Shown piece after piece: positions 27,408 to 36,647 of a stretch of DNA of 64,000 nt. The notes beneath the pieces were generated by a model, which was given only the letters and a program-made list of their open reading frames with translations, was not told the origin of the DNA and searched no databases. How positions within the stretch are numbered: position 1 is the first letter of the stretch; each line of letters starts with the position of its first letter. A program made the translations under genes and the position numbers. This DNA comes from Thiopontia sp964344135 (GTDB taxonomy: Bacteria; Pseudomonadota; Gammaproteobacteria; GCF-002020875): contig CAYFMF010000002.1 in NCBI GenBank assembly GCA_964344135.1, positions 1 through 64,000 on the forward strand. Direction: 5' to 3'.

Positions 27408-28526
27408 ATGGATAGCGGAGGTCTCCCCCAGTTTCTTCCACACAACCAGCTTGAGGGTCTGCTGCACGCCCTGCAGAGCAGTGGCTACAGCACTATCGCT
27501 CCAAAGGTAGAGGATGGGGCCATTCTCTACCGAGCCGTGGACTCCATTCATGATCTGCCACGAGGTCTCTCTGATCAGCAGTCAGCGGGCAGCTACCGTC
27601 TGAGGGATCACGACAGCCACCTCTTTTTTGGTTGGGCCAATGGCCCCACCGCACTCAAGCCACTTCTCTTCCCTCCCCATGAGAATCTCTGGAGCGCAAC
27701 AAGGACGGCCGAGGGGAGGATCGAGTTCAGCCCCTCTCTGCCCGCGGTTGCCCCACTGGCTGTACTCGGGGTGAGGGGGTGTGATTTGGCGGCAGTGGAG
27801 CGGATGGATCGCCATTTTCTCCGTCCGGATGGAGAGGATCCATGGTATCGGGAGCGGCGTGAAAACCTTCTGCTGATTGCCGTTGACTGTACACATCCAT
27901 CGGACAACTGCTTCTGTGCATCTACCGGCAGTGGGCCAGAGGCTGGTGGCGGGTATGATCTGCGACTGCATGAGCTCGGCGAGGGGTTCCTCATCAATGC
28001 CGGCACTCTGCAGGGTGAAGAGATCATGGAGAAGCTCACTCTCTCGCCGCCTCCACCGAAGCTGGTTGAGCGCTCACGAGAGGCGCTTGCGCAGGCGGGA
28101 GCCGTGCAGCGGCAGGGGATTGCAGCGGCTGATTTCCGCCCCCTCTTCACCGGACAGGAGGAGAGCCCGCAATGGGAGAGGGTTGCAGAGCGCTGTCTGG
28201 GGTGTGGTAACTGCACAGCAGTCTGCCCCACCTGTTTCTGTCACCGTGAGGAGGAGGTTCCATCACTGGAGCTGGAGCACAGTGTCCACCAGCGGGCCTG
28301 GGACTCCTGCTTCACTGCAGAGCACAGCATGATTCATGGACGGCCGGTGCGTGCGGGGATCCGTGAGCGTTACCGTCAATGGCTGACCCACAAGCTGGCA
28401 GGGTGGCATGATCAGTTTGGGGAGAGCGGCTGTGTTGGGTGTGGACGCTGCATCACCTGGTGCCCAGTTGGAATCAACCTGGTTGAGGAGTCCTCAACAT
28501 TTGCCAGCTCGGTGGAGGGGGGTTGA
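27408..28526 (+). CDS. Group 3b NiFe hydrogenase, Fe-S (beta) subunit
   Basis: 372-residue electron-transfer subunit of a cytoplasmic bidirectional NAD(P)-linked hydrogenase (sulfhydrogenase type). The C-terminal third has two ferredoxin-like clusters: CLGCGNCTAVCPTCFC near residue 265 and GCVGCGRCITWCPVG near residue 345. The N-terminal part matches the HydB/sulfhydrogenase beta family (GVRGCDLAAVERMDRHFL). The next gene overlaps by 4 bases. Confidence 0.92.
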   Translation: MDSGGLPQFLPHNQLEGLLHALQSSGYSTIAPKVEDGAILYRAVDSIHDLPRGLSDQQSAGSYRLRDHDSHLFFGWANGPTALKPLLFPPHENLWSATRTAEGRIEFSPSLPAVAPLAVLGVRGCDLAAVERMDRHFLRPDGEDPWYRERRENLLLIAVDCTHPSDNCFCASTGSGPEAGGGYDLRLHELGEGFLINAGTLQGEEIMEKLTLSPPPPKLVERSREALAQAGAVQRQGIAAADFRPLFTGQEESPQWERVAERCLGCGNCTAVCPTCFCHREEEVPSLELEHSVHQRAWDSCFTAEHSMIHGRPVRAGIRERYRQWLTHKLAGWHDQFGESGCVGCGRCITWCPVGINLVEESSTFASSVEGG

Positions 28527-29362
28527 TGGAGGCTTCAGACCGAATTCCAATGGAGGCCGAGATTGTTGAGCGGCGGCAGGAGAGCAGTTCGGTCTTTACC
28601 CTGCGTCTGCGTCTGCTGGATGAGCGTCATCGGCGCCAATACCGGTTTGAGCCCGGGCAGTTCAACATGGTCTATCTGCATGGTGTCGGAGAGGTGGCGA
28701 TCTCCATCGTCTCCGATGACAGAAACAGTCACCTGCTGGACCACACCATTCGTGGAGTGGGACGGGTCACAAAGGGGCTGGAACAGCTTCAGCAGGGGGA
28801 TGTGATCGGGCTGCGTGGCCCCTTTGGGCGCGGCTGGCCGATGGAGCAGGCGAGAGGTCGTGACATTGTGGTTGTAACCGGTGGGGTAGGGTGTGCCCCG
28901 GTGGTCTCCGCACTGTCGCATATCAAGCGTCGCCGAAAGCGGTATGGCCGTGTGGCCATTGTGGAGGGGGTGCGCCACTGCAGTGACCTGATCTATTCGG
29001 ACCGCTTTGAGCGCTGGCAGAGAATGGAGGATACCCAGGTACTTCTCTGTACCAGCGAGCCCTCTGCCCCCTGGCCCTGGCATACCGATCGGGTAACGGA
29101 GCATCTCGATGAGATGGAGATCGACCCCTCAAGGGCCACTGCACTGCTCTGTGGTCCGGAGGGGATGATGACCTCGGCGGCAGTTGCACTTGAGCGATTG
29201 GGGGTGGACTCTCCATCCATCTGGCTCAGTATGGAGCGCAACATGCAGTGCGGGGCAGGCTATTGTGGCCACTGTCAGATCGGCAGCCGCTTTGTCTGCA
29301 GGGATGGCCCGGTCTTTAACTGGACGGAGATCCGTGACCTGCTTGCGGTCAGGGGGGCATGA
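28523..29362 (+). CDS. Group 3b NiFe hydrogenase, FAD/NAD(P)-binding (gamma) subunit
   Basis: 279 residues of the ferredoxin-NADP reductase fold. It has a FAD domain, a nucleotide-binding start VVVTGGVGCAPVVSAL (about residues 115-130) and a C-terminal [2Fe-2S] motif in MQCGAGYCGHCQIGSRFVC. It moves electrons between NAD(P)H and the beta subunit clusters. It overlaps both neighbours by 4 bases, showing tight coupling. Confidence 0.92.
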   Translation: MMEASDRIPMEAEIVERRQESSSVFTLRLRLLDERHRRQYRFEPGQFNMVYLHGVGEVAISIVSDDRNSHLLDHTIRGVGRVTKGLEQLQQGDVIGLRGPFGRGWPMEQARGRDIVVVTGGVGCAPVVSALSHIKRRRKRYGRVAIVEGVRHCSDLIYSDRFERWQRMEDTQVLLCTSEPSAPWPWHTDRVTEHLDEMEIDPSRATALLCGPEGMMTSAAVALERLGVDSPSIWLSMERNMQCGAGYCGHCQIGSRFVCRDGPVFNWTEIRDLLAVRGA

Positions 29363-30123
29363 TGAGACCACGCATCGCCGTCCACAAGTTCAGCTCCTGT
29401 GATGGATGCCAGCTCGCCTTCCTCAACCTGGGTGAGGCGCTGATTCAGCTTGCGGAGCTGGTGGAGATTGTCCACTTTGCAGAGGCGGGGATGGTCGATC
29501 CCGATGCCGAGGTGGCTGTCGCCTTTGTGGAGGGGAGCATCTCCACGCCAGATGACCTTGAGCGAATTCGGCAGATTCGAGAGCACTCGGAAAGGGTGAT
29601 CACCATTGGTGCCTGTGCCACCTCAGGGGGGATCCAGGCGCTACGAAACATGGGCGGGGAGGGGTGGAGCGAGAGCCTCTACGCCTCTCCCGAATTCATT
29701 CAGACCCTCGCCTACTCCACCCCGATCTCGGACCATGTCAGGGTCGATCTTGAGCTGTGGGGCTGCCCCATCCGTTCGCAACAGCTGCTTGCCGTGATCG
29801 TTGATCTGCTCCGCGGAGTGGCACCATCAACAGCGGATGAGGCGCTCTGCCAGAGCTGCAAGCGTAGCGGGGTGGTCTGCACCCTGGTCACTGCCGGAGC
29901 GCCATGCATGGGGGCGGTGACCCGAAGTGGGTGCGGTGCGGTCTGCCCCCAATTTGGACGCGACTGTTATGGCTGTACGGGGCCGGTTTCCGAGCCCAAT
30001 ACAGCCTCTCTGGGGCGCAGGCTGGAGGGGCTGGGGCTGGTGCCGGAGGAGGTGGAGCAGCGCTTCCGGATGATCCACTCTGGTGCGCCCCAGTTCAGGG
30101 AACAGGAGGAGACGGATGGCTGA
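29359..30123 (+). CDS. Group 3b NiFe hydrogenase small (delta) subunit
   Basis: 254-residue small subunit holding Fe-S clusters next to the NiFe site. Proximal-cluster ligands are visible in SSCDGCQL (about residue 15), GACATSGG and WGCPI. The C-terminal cysteines in CQSCKRSGVVC and GRDCYGC bind further clusters. There is no Tat signal, in agreement with a cytoplasmic enzyme. It overlaps the large-subunit start by 8 bases. Confidence 0.94.
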   Translation: MMRPRIAVHKFSSCDGCQLAFLNLGEALIQLAELVEIVHFAEAGMVDPDAEVAVAFVEGSISTPDDLERIRQIREHSERVITIGACATSGGIQALRNMGGEGWSESLYASPEFIQTLAYSTPISDHVRVDLELWGCPIRSQQLLAVIVDLLRGVAPSTADEALCQSCKRSGVVCTLVTAGAPCMGAVTRSGCGAVCPQFGRDCYGCTGPVSEPNTASLGRRLEGLGLVPEEVEQRFRMIHSGAPQFREQEETDG

Positions 30124-31417
30124 TTCCGAGCGCACGATTCGTATCGAGGTGCCGGTGTTGGCCCGGATCGAGGGCGAGGGGGCGCTGGATCTGGTGCTCC
30201 GTGACCAGCAGATTGATTCACTCTCCCTCAGAATCTATGAGCCCCCCCGCTTCTTTGAGAAGTTCCTGGAGGGGCGTTCGGTTGCGGATGTGCCGGAGAT
30301 GGTGGCGAGGATCTGTGGTATCTGCCCGGTGGCCTACCAGATGAGCGCAGTGGAGGCGCTGGAGGGGCTGTTCGGGGTTGAGGTTACCCCATGGGTCCGG
30401 GATATGCGCCGACTCTTCTACTGCGGGGAGTGGGTCCAGAGCCACAGCCTCCATATTCACCTGCTTGCCGCCCCCGATTTTCTCGGATATGAGAGTGCCA
30501 TCGCGATGGCCAGGGAGTATCCGGACGAGGTGAGCAGGGGGTTGCGGCTCCAGGGGCTGGGCAACCGCCTCATCGCCCTGTTGGGAGGTCGGTCGGTCCA
30601 TCCGGTTGGGGCTCGTATCGGGGGCTTCCACCATGCCCCCTCCCGGGAGGAGGTGGATCGTCTGCTTGCTGAGGTCGGAGCGGGGCTGGAGGATGCCGAG
30701 GCGCTGCTACGCTGGGTGGTGACGCTGGATCTGCCCGAGGATGAGCAGGCGTTCACCAGTGTAGCCCTGAGTGAGCCAGGTCGTTATCCGATGATTGGAG
30801 AGCAGATCATCTCGGACAGCGGGCTGGAGATTTCGGTTGCCGACTTTGAGTCCCGTTTCAGAGAATTTCAGGTTCCACACTCCACCGCATTTCATGCCCA
30901 CCTGGATGGAAGTCCCTATCTGGTGGGGCCTCTGGCTCGCATTAACCTCCATTTTGAGCAGCTACCAGCCACAGTCAGGGCGCTATGCAGTGAGCTGGGT
31001 ATTCAGTTCCCCAGCCGGAACATGTTCCATAGCGTGATCGCCCGCGCCGTTGAGCTCTATGCCGCACTTCATGAGGCGCGACAGCTGCTTGCCGACTACC
31101 GGATGCCGGACGCCCCATGGAGTGAATACAGCCCCCGTGCAGGAGTTGCATTTGGCGCAAGCTGTGCGCCACGCGGGATCCTCTGGCACCGCTATAAGGT
31201 GGATGAGGGTGGAAAGGTAGTGTCGGCCAGGATTGTACCCCCAACCAGCCAGAATCAGGCACGGATAGAGGAGGACCTCCGTGAATCGTTGGTCTCCTAT
31301 GGGCTGGAGCGGGATGAGGAGGAGATCAAGCTGCATGGTGAGAAGGTGATCCGTAACTATGACCCCTGTATCTCCTGTGCAACCCACTTTCTGAGACTTC
31401 GGGTTGAGCGAAAATGA
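30116..31417 (+). CDS. Group 3b NiFe hydrogenase large (alpha) subunit
   Basis: Catalytic subunit, about 433 residues from ATG 30116, which has AGGAGGA at 30104-30110; the frame is open from 30083 but without this site. Nickel ligands are in RICGICPVAYQMSAVEA near residue 63 and DPCISCATH at the C-terminus. Nine residues follow that histidine (FLRLRVERK), the likely peptide removed by the protease encoded next. The order beta-gamma-delta-alpha and lack of export signals indicate group 3b. Such enzymes oxidise H2 with NADP or evolve H2, and some reduce sulfur. Confidence 0.95.
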   Translation: MADSERTIRIEVPVLARIEGEGALDLVLRDQQIDSLSLRIYEPPRFFEKFLEGRSVADVPEMVARICGICPVAYQMSAVEALEGLFGVEVTPWVRDMRRLFYCGEWVQSHSLHIHLLAAPDFLGYESAIAMAREYPDEVSRGLRLQGLGNRLIALLGGRSVHPVGARIGGFHHAPSREEVDRLLAEVGAGLEDAEALLRWVVTLDLPEDEQAFTSVALSEPGRYPMIGEQIISDSGLEISVADFESRFREFQVPHSTAFHAHLDGSPYLVGPLARINLHFEQLPATVRALCSELGIQFPSRNMFHSVIARAVELYAALHEARQLLADYRMPDAPWSEYSPRAGVAFGASCAPRGILWHRYKVDEGGKVVSARIVPPTSQNQARIEEDLRESLVSYGLERDEEEIKLHGEKVIRNYDPCISCATHFLRLRVERK

Positions 31418-31896
31418 GCCGACCGGAGCGGGCGGTGATTGGTGTTGGCAGTCCGCTGGGGGAAGACCGATTTGGATGGCAGGTTGTCCACCATCTGCGG
31501 CAGCAGCCGGGTCTGGGGGATGAAAACAACATCGATCTGCTGACTGAGGATCGCCCCGGGGTGCTGCTGCTGGAGCGGATGCAGGGGTACCGGCAGGTTA
31601 TTCTTGTTGATGGGCTGTTGTCAGAAGAGGGGAAGACCGGCTCAATCCACCATTTGGGGAGGGATCAACTGATTGCCCTATCCAGGGGGGCGCTCTCCAC
31701 CCATGCTGCAGGTGTTGCCGAGGCGGTTGCCCTGGGAGATGTGCTGGACACGTTGCCGGAGCAGGTCATGCTTGTTGGCGCAGAACTCTCGGAGTGTGGT
31801 GATGAGCCTCCATCTGCTGACCTTGTTGAGCAGACTGCACTGGAGATCCAGAAGCTGCTTTCTGACGGAACGGAGCCCTATTCAATCGCTCTGTAA
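31414..31896 (+). CDS. Hydrogenase maturation endopeptidase (HyaD/HycI family)
   Basis: 160-residue nickel-sensing protease that trims the C-terminus of the large subunit after metal insertion. The N-terminal GVGSPLGEDRFGW is the variant of the family GxGNxLxxDDGxG motif. VILVDGLL and STHAAGV carry the other predicted metal-sensing residues Asp and His. It overlaps the large-subunit stop by 4 bases and ends the operon. Confidence 0.9.
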   Translation: MSRPERAVIGVGSPLGEDRFGWQVVHHLRQQPGLGDENNIDLLTEDRPGVLLLERMQGYRQVILVDGLLSEEGKTGSIHHLGRDQLIALSRGALSTHAAGVAEAVALGDVLDTLPEQVMLVGAELSECGDEPPSADLVEQTALEIQKLLSDGTEPYSIAL

Positions 31897-31956
31897 CACC
31901 CCGTCAGGGAGGTGGTGCCCCAACATATCGATATCCTCAGGCAGGCCACTCTTCTT

Positions 31957-33120
31957 CTAGACCGTTGGAGCAGGCGCACTGAAGAGGCGTTGGTGTTCCG
32001 TGAGCGCGTAGCGGTCGGTCATCCCCGCGATGTAGTCGGCAACCACACGTGCACAGCTCCTCTCCCGTGCCGCAGAACCATCCCCCTGAACTCTCCCATA
32101 GGGCTCATCGGGCAGCAGCCGGGGCTCATCCATGAAGGCCTGGAACAGCTCGGTAAGGATGCGCTCCGCCTTTGCGCTCATGCGCATGACACGGTAGTGG
32201 CGGTAGAGTCCGTTCCAGAGGAACTGTTTCAGTTCACGGTTCAGCTCCATCTGCGTCCCGCTGAACTGAATCAGTGGGGTCGGGTGCTGTCGCACCGCAT
32301 CAATGTCTGCAGGGTTGGCCTCTGAGATATTTCTCTGGCTGGTCTCGATCAGATCAACCACCAGCCGGTTGATCATGCGCCGTACCACCTCATGGATAGT
32401 GCGTCTCTGGTTGAGATCGGGGTGTTGCCGAACCACGACCTCATACTGCTCTCTGAAGAGGGAGACCTCCTGCAGCTGATCAATGGTCAGCAGCCCTGCA
32501 CGCAGTCCATCATCGACATCATGGTTGTTATAGGCGATCTGGTCCGCCAGGTTGACCAGCTGGGCCTCCAGGCTGGGCTGGGTCCGGTTGAGGAAGCGCT
32601 CACCCACCTCGCCCAGTGATTTCGCATTTTCACCGCTGCAGTGTTTGAGGATCCCCTCGCGGGATTCAAAGGTGAGGTTGAGGCCCGGGAACTGGGCGTA
32701 CTTCTCCTCCAGGTGATCCACCACACGAAGAGACTGAAAGTTGTGTTCGAATCCACCATGGGGACTCATGCAGTGGTTCAGTACGTCCTGTCCCGCATGG
32801 CCAAATGGTGTATGGCCGAGATCATGGGCCAGTGCAATCGCCTCGGTCAGATCCTCATTCAGCCGCAGGGTCCGTGCAATGGAGCGGCTGATCTGCGCCA
32901 CCTCGATGCTGTGGGTGAGGCGGGTGCGGTAGAGGTCGCCCTCGTGGTTTACAAAGACCTGGGTCTTGTACTCCAGCCGTCGGAATGCGGTGGAGTGGAC
33001 TATGCGGTCCCGATCCCGCTGAAAGGCACTTCTGTACTCCGGGCTCTCCTCCGGATGAATCCGCCCCCGTGTAGAGCTGTCATGGGCGGCATAGGGGGCA
33101 AGATTGCAGGGGTCGGCCAT
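31957..33120 (-). CDS. dgt: Deoxyguanosinetriphosphate triphosphohydrolase-like protein (dGTPase)
   Basis: HD-superfamily enzyme hydrolysing dNTPs to nucleoside and triphosphate, 387 residues. Metal-binding H...HD...D pattern: THSIEVAQISRSIA, ALAHDLGHTPFGHAG and NHDVDDG. The N-terminal STAFRRLEYKTQVF is typical of the shorter type-2 dGTPase group. It lies 11 bases downstream of aroB, on the same strand, a common gammaproteobacterial arrangement. Confidence 0.93.
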   Translation of the reverse strand: MADPCNLAPYAAHDSSTRGRIHPEESPEYRSAFQRDRDRIVHSTAFRRLEYKTQVFVNHEGDLYRTRLTHSIEVAQISRSIARTLRLNEDLTEAIALAHDLGHTPFGHAGQDVLNHCMSPHGGFEHNFQSLRVVDHLEEKYAQFPGLNLTFESREGILKHCSGENAKSLGEVGERFLNRTQPSLEAQLVNLADQIAYNNHDVDDGLRAGLLTIDQLQEVSLFREQYEVVVRQHPDLNQRRTIHEVVRRMINRLVVDLIETSQRNISEANPADIDAVRQHPTPLIQFSGTQMELNRELKQFLWNGLYRHYRVMRMSAKAERILTELFQAFMDEPRLLPDEPYGRVQGDGSAARERSCARVVADYIAGMTDRYALTEHQRLFSAPAPTV

Positions 33121-33131
33121 AGGGGGTTGGA

Positions 33132-34217
33132 TCAGCTACTCTGGCGGCAGTGGGCGAGCGTTTCGAGCAGCTTCTCTTGCGGGAACTGGTCGGTCACAAC
33201 CGCCTCCCCGATCTGCCTCTGCAACACGAGGCGGATCCTGCCCGCCTCCGTCTTCTTGTCCACGGCCATCAGCTCCAGATAACGGGAGGGGTCAAGATCG
33301 GCAGGGCCAAGTAGCGGAAGGTTTGCCTGCTGAAGCAGCTGCTGCAGCCGTTCCACATCACCCCCCTCAATCCAGCCCAGACGCATGGAGAGGTCGGCAG
33401 CCATCACCATTCCGGCAGCAACGGCCTCGCCATGGAGCCAGGCCCCATATCCCATTCCCGCCTCAATGGCATGGCCAAAGGTGTGGCCGGAGTTGAGCAG
33501 GGCACGCTGCCCCGCCTCCAGTTCGTCTGCAGCGACCACCTGCGCCTTGTTTTCACAGGAGCGCTGAATGGCGTATGCGAGTGCAGCCGGGTCCCGAGCC
33601 GTCAGCTGCCCCATGTTCTGTTCCAGCCAGGTGAAGAATCCGGGATCACGGATCAGCCCATACTTGATGACCTCGGCAATGCCGGCACTCAGTTGGCGAT
33701 CATCCAGTGTATTGAGGCTGTCGGTATCGGCGATGACACAGCGGGGCTGATGGAAGGCCCCAATCATGTTCTTTCCGAGCGGGTGGTTGACCCCGGTCTT
33801 GCCGCCAACCGAGGAGTCCACCTGGGCCAGCAGTGTGGTCGGGATCTGGATAAAGTCGACACCGCGCTGATAGCTGGCGGCGGCATAGCCGGTAATGTCT
33901 CCTATGACTCCTCCTCCAAGGGCAACCAGTGTGCATTTGCGGTCAAAGCGTGCACCCAGCAGGGCGTCAAAGATGGTGTTCCAGGTCTCCAGGTTCTTGT
34001 ACTGTTCGCCATCGGGCAGAATCAGATGCTCTGTCTGGTAGGAGTGAAAAGCCTCTCTGGTTTTTTCAAGGTAGAGCGGGGCGACCGTCTCATTGGTGAC
34101 AATCATCACCTGCGTTCCCCGAATGTGGGGCTCAACCCACTGTGGATCACCAAGCAGGCCCGATCCAATGTGGATTGGGTAGCTTCTGGAACCGAGATCA
34201 ACTTCCAGCGTATTCAT
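33132..34217 (-). CDS. aroB: 3-dehydroquinate synthase
   Basis: Second enzyme of the shikimate pathway, 361 residues. The NAD-binding and metal motifs are visible in LVALGGGVIGDITGYAAA and DSSVGGKTGVNHPLGKNMIGAFHQ; zinc ligands are in HGEAVAAGM and NSGHTFGHAIE. The start overlaps the aroK stop by 4 bases (ATGA), the standard aroK-aroB pair. Confidence 0.97.
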   Translation of the reverse strand: MNTLEVDLGSRSYPIHIGSGLLGDPQWVEPHIRGTQVMIVTNETVAPLYLEKTREAFHSYQTEHLILPDGEQYKNLETWNTIFDALLGARFDRKCTLVALGGGVIGDITGYAAASYQRGVDFIQIPTTLLAQVDSSVGGKTGVNHPLGKNMIGAFHQPRCVIADTDSLNTLDDRQLSAGIAEVIKYGLIRDPGFFTWLEQNMGQLTARDPAALAYAIQRSCENKAQVVAADELEAGQRALLNSGHTFGHAIEAGMGYGAWLHGEAVAAGMVMAADLSMRLGWIEGGDVERLQQLLQQANLPLLGPADLDPSRYLELMAVDKKTEAGRIRLVLQRQIGEAVVTDQFPQEKLLETLAHCRQSS

Positions 34218-34741
34218 AGTTTCTCAATTTTCTCAATCAATTCGGGGATCGCCTGCTGAACGGAGCGGTCATCGGTCTCCACTACAAGGTCAGCAACCTC
34301 CCGGTAGAGTGGATCGCGTTGTGTCAGCAGATCCTGCAGCTTCTGTTTCGGGTTTCCGGTCTGCAGCAGGGGGCGGTTACGGTCCATCCGTGTGCGCTGA
34401 AACAGCTGTTCCACCGTAGCGCTCAGGTAGAGAACCAGACCACGGGCGGCCAGGGCCTTGCGGTTTTCACTGCGCAGGATGGCGCCCCCACCGGTTGCCA
34501 GGACAATCCCCTTCTTCCGGGTCAGCTCATCAATAATGGCACTTTCGCGCTCCCGAAAGCCCGTCTCTCCCTCAATATCAAAGATGGTGGGGATGGAGAC
34601 ACCGGTACGCTCCTCGATTTCATGGTCGCTGTCGAGAAACTCCTTGCCCATGGACTCCGCCAGCCTCTTGCCAATGGTTGATTTCCCGGCACCCATCAGT
34701 CCAACCAGGAAGATATTCTTTGTTGTTCTGCTTTTGGCCAC
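34214..34741 (-). CDS. aroK: Shikimate kinase
   Basis: Phosphorylates shikimate, 175 residues. P-loop GLMGAGKSTIGKRLAE, shikimate-binding DSDHEIEERTG, and the LATGGGAI and lid RNRPLL motifs are all present. The GTG start directly abuts the pilQ stop codon, and GGAG inside the pilQ end serves as its ribosome site, so it is coupled to pilQ. Confidence 0.96.
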   Translation of the reverse strand: MAKSRTTKNIFLVGLMGAGKSTIGKRLAESMGKEFLDSDHEIEERTGVSIPTIFDIEGETGFRERESAIIDELTRKKGIVLATGGGAILRSENRKALAARGLVLYLSATVEQLFQRTRMDRNRPLLQTGNPKQKLQDLLTQRDPLYREVADLVVETDDRSVQQAIPELIEKIEKL

Positions 34742-36508
34742 TCAATGTTCTCCGGCTCTCTTCTCTTCAGGGAGAATGGATGGGGTGATGAAGATGAGGA
34801 GTTCACCCTTGCCATCTGTCTCACTTTGGTTCTGGAACAGGGACCCAATAACGGGAAGATCGGCAAGCAGGGGAACCCGGTTCTCGGAGCTGGATTTTCG
34901 CTCTTCGTAGATGCCACCGATCACCAGGGTCTCACCATCATCCATCATGACCCGCGTCTTCACCTCCCGAGTGTCGACACTGGGTTCACATCCGCTGCAA
35001 AGGATAGCACCAACCGCGTCCTTTTTGACCCGTAGTGTAAGGATAATTCGGTGATCCGGGGTGATTTGGGGGGTAACTCGCAGCTCCATGACCGCATCCT
35101 TGAAGCTGATATCGGTTCCACCGCTCAGGGTATCCGAGCGATAGGGGATCTGAACACCCTGCTGGATGATCGCCTCGTAGCCATCCGAGGTGATGATCTG
35201 TGGGCTGGCAATGATTTCGGTACGCCCCTCGATCTGTGCTGCGGAGAGCTCCAGGTCAATCAGGCTTCCGGTGGACAGTTTGGCAAGTGTCAGCCCGATG
35301 CGCCCTGCTGGGCTGGTGGCCGGAAGGTTGACCGAGAGGCGACTGCTGTCACCCCCGATTCCGGGCCTGTTTCCGGATAGCGCACTGTCGGCTGCCTCAC
35401 TGCTGCCGGAGAGGGAGAATCCCCACTGCTCCTGTGCGGAGTCCAGATGGGTAAAGCCCAGACGTGCCCCCAGCTCATGGCTGAAATCATCGGCAGCAAT
35501 TACAATTCTGGACTCGATCAGTACCTGCCGGGAGGGGGTGTCCAGCTGCCTGATCAGGGCCCGGATCTGTTCCAGCCGCTCCTCGCTCTCCTGGATCAGG
35601 AGTGAGTTGGTCCGCTCATCCACACCCAGCACCCCACTCTGCGATAACAGGGGGTTCTTCTGGTCACTCTCCAGGGTCCTCTTCAGGTCGGCAGCATCCG
35701 AGTAGTGGAGCGGGATGATCTCCGTGTGGACTTTCTGCGCAACAGATGGGGCCTCGCTGGAGGCAGGGGTTGGCTCCAGCGGTTCTGGCGGCTGTTGAGC
35801 ACCGCTGACGATCAGAATCTCGCCCTGCTCCAGCAGTTGAAGCCGGTTCTGTTCAATCAGCAGATTGAAGGCATCCCTCCAGTGGACCTGACGCAGCTGA
35901 AGGGTGGTCGTCCCTGCAATGTCCCCATTGAGAATCAGATTCTGCCCTGCACTGCCTGCAATCTTTCTCAGTGCATCTGCAACCGGTTCCCGCTCCAGGG
36001 AGAGGTTGATCAGGCCGCCACCACCGGTGGATGGTTGCAGATGTTGAGTGTCACTCTCTCGGAACAGGGAGAGCTGCAGGGTCTGCCCACGGTTCAGGAT
36101 GCGGTAGAGAAGGGGCTCCTGCATGGAGACCACACTCCGGACCCTCTCCCCGTTGGAGGCCACCTCGATCCCCTTCAGTGGGGGAGCGGTTTGGGGTGGG
36201 GATAGCTCGGGCTCCAGTCCACTATTCGGAAAATCGATAACCAGCTGTTGTGTTGCATGGATGGAGAAGAGCCTCGGTGTCGGGGCCGGCCGGGCAAAGT
36301 GGAACAGCAGTGTGGCGATGCTGTTCTCCATCGGCTCTCTACCCCTCTCCTTCAGGTGGGTGTTGGAGTGGTGGAGTTGCCCCCCCGTTTTCGGTTGCGG
36401 GGTTGTGGCGAATTCAATACTCAGGAGCCTGTTGTCTTCACTCGCCTCCCCCGCAGCAGCAGAGCAGGGTGTAGCAACAGCCAGCATGAGGATGGTTGTC
36501 AGGAGCAC
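34742..36508 (-). CDS. pilQ: Type IV pilus secretin PilQ
   Basis: Outer-membrane secretin for type IV pili, 588 residues from GTG 36508. N-terminal AMIN-like domain (LFSIHATQQLVIDFPNSGL), STN/N0 domain (SLEREPVADALRKIAGSAGQNLIL), one N1 domain and C-terminal secretin domain (PQIITSDGYEAIIQQGVQIPY; VIGGIYEERK). It is shorter than many PilQ (about 700), with a single AMIN repeat apparent. It is followed by aroK-aroB as usual, but no pilMNOP genes lie upstream in this window. The start is uncertain: a strong GGGAGG at 36573-36578 has no canonical in-frame start at normal distance. Confidence 0.9.
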   Translation of the reverse strand: MLLTTILMLAVATPCSAAAGEASEDNRLLSIEFATTPQPKTGGQLHHSNTHLKERGREPMENSIATLLFHFARPAPTPRLFSIHATQQLVIDFPNSGLEPELSPPQTAPPLKGIEVASNGERVRSVVSMQEPLLYRILNRGQTLQLSLFRESDTQHLQPSTGGGGLINLSLEREPVADALRKIAGSAGQNLILNGDIAGTTTLQLRQVHWRDAFNLLIEQNRLQLLEQGEILIVSGAQQPPEPLEPTPASSEAPSVAQKVHTEIIPLHYSDAADLKRTLESDQKNPLLSQSGVLGVDERTNSLLIQESEERLEQIRALIRQLDTPSRQVLIESRIVIAADDFSHELGARLGFTHLDSAQEQWGFSLSGSSEAADSALSGNRPGIGGDSSRLSVNLPATSPAGRIGLTLAKLSTGSLIDLELSAAQIEGRTEIIASPQIITSDGYEAIIQQGVQIPYRSDTLSGGTDISFKDAVMELRVTPQITPDHRIILTLRVKKDAVGAILCSGCEPSVDTREVKTRVMMDDGETLVIGGIYEERKSSSENRVPLLADLPVIGSLFQNQSETDGKGELLIFITPSILPEEKRAGEH

Positions 36509-36572
36509 CGCTACCGGACCCAGAGGCTGGTGGGTGTGTGATGAGTTGCAGGTGGTATTGATGGATCGTATT

Positions 36573-36578
36573 CCTCCC
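36573..36578 (-). promoter_or_regulatory. Strong ribosome site upstream of pilQ without a canonical start
   Basis: Minus-strand GGGAGG. The pilQ frame is open from 36583 (in-frame TAA at 36584-36586), but the codon at normal spacing (36562-36560) is ATC, and the first ATG/GTG/TTG is 65 bases away at 36508. Confidence 0.4.
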
Positions 36579-36647
36579 GGATGTTATCGTAACAGCTGGT
36601 AAAAAGTTAAACGTGTCAAATTGTTACAGCCCATTGAGCCCTTCGAT

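Noticed and set aside
30116..31417. Membrane-bound uptake hydrogenase (group 1)
   Set aside because: No Tat signal on the small subunit, no cytochrome b subunit, and the flavin plus Fe-S subunits define a group 3b soluble enzyme.
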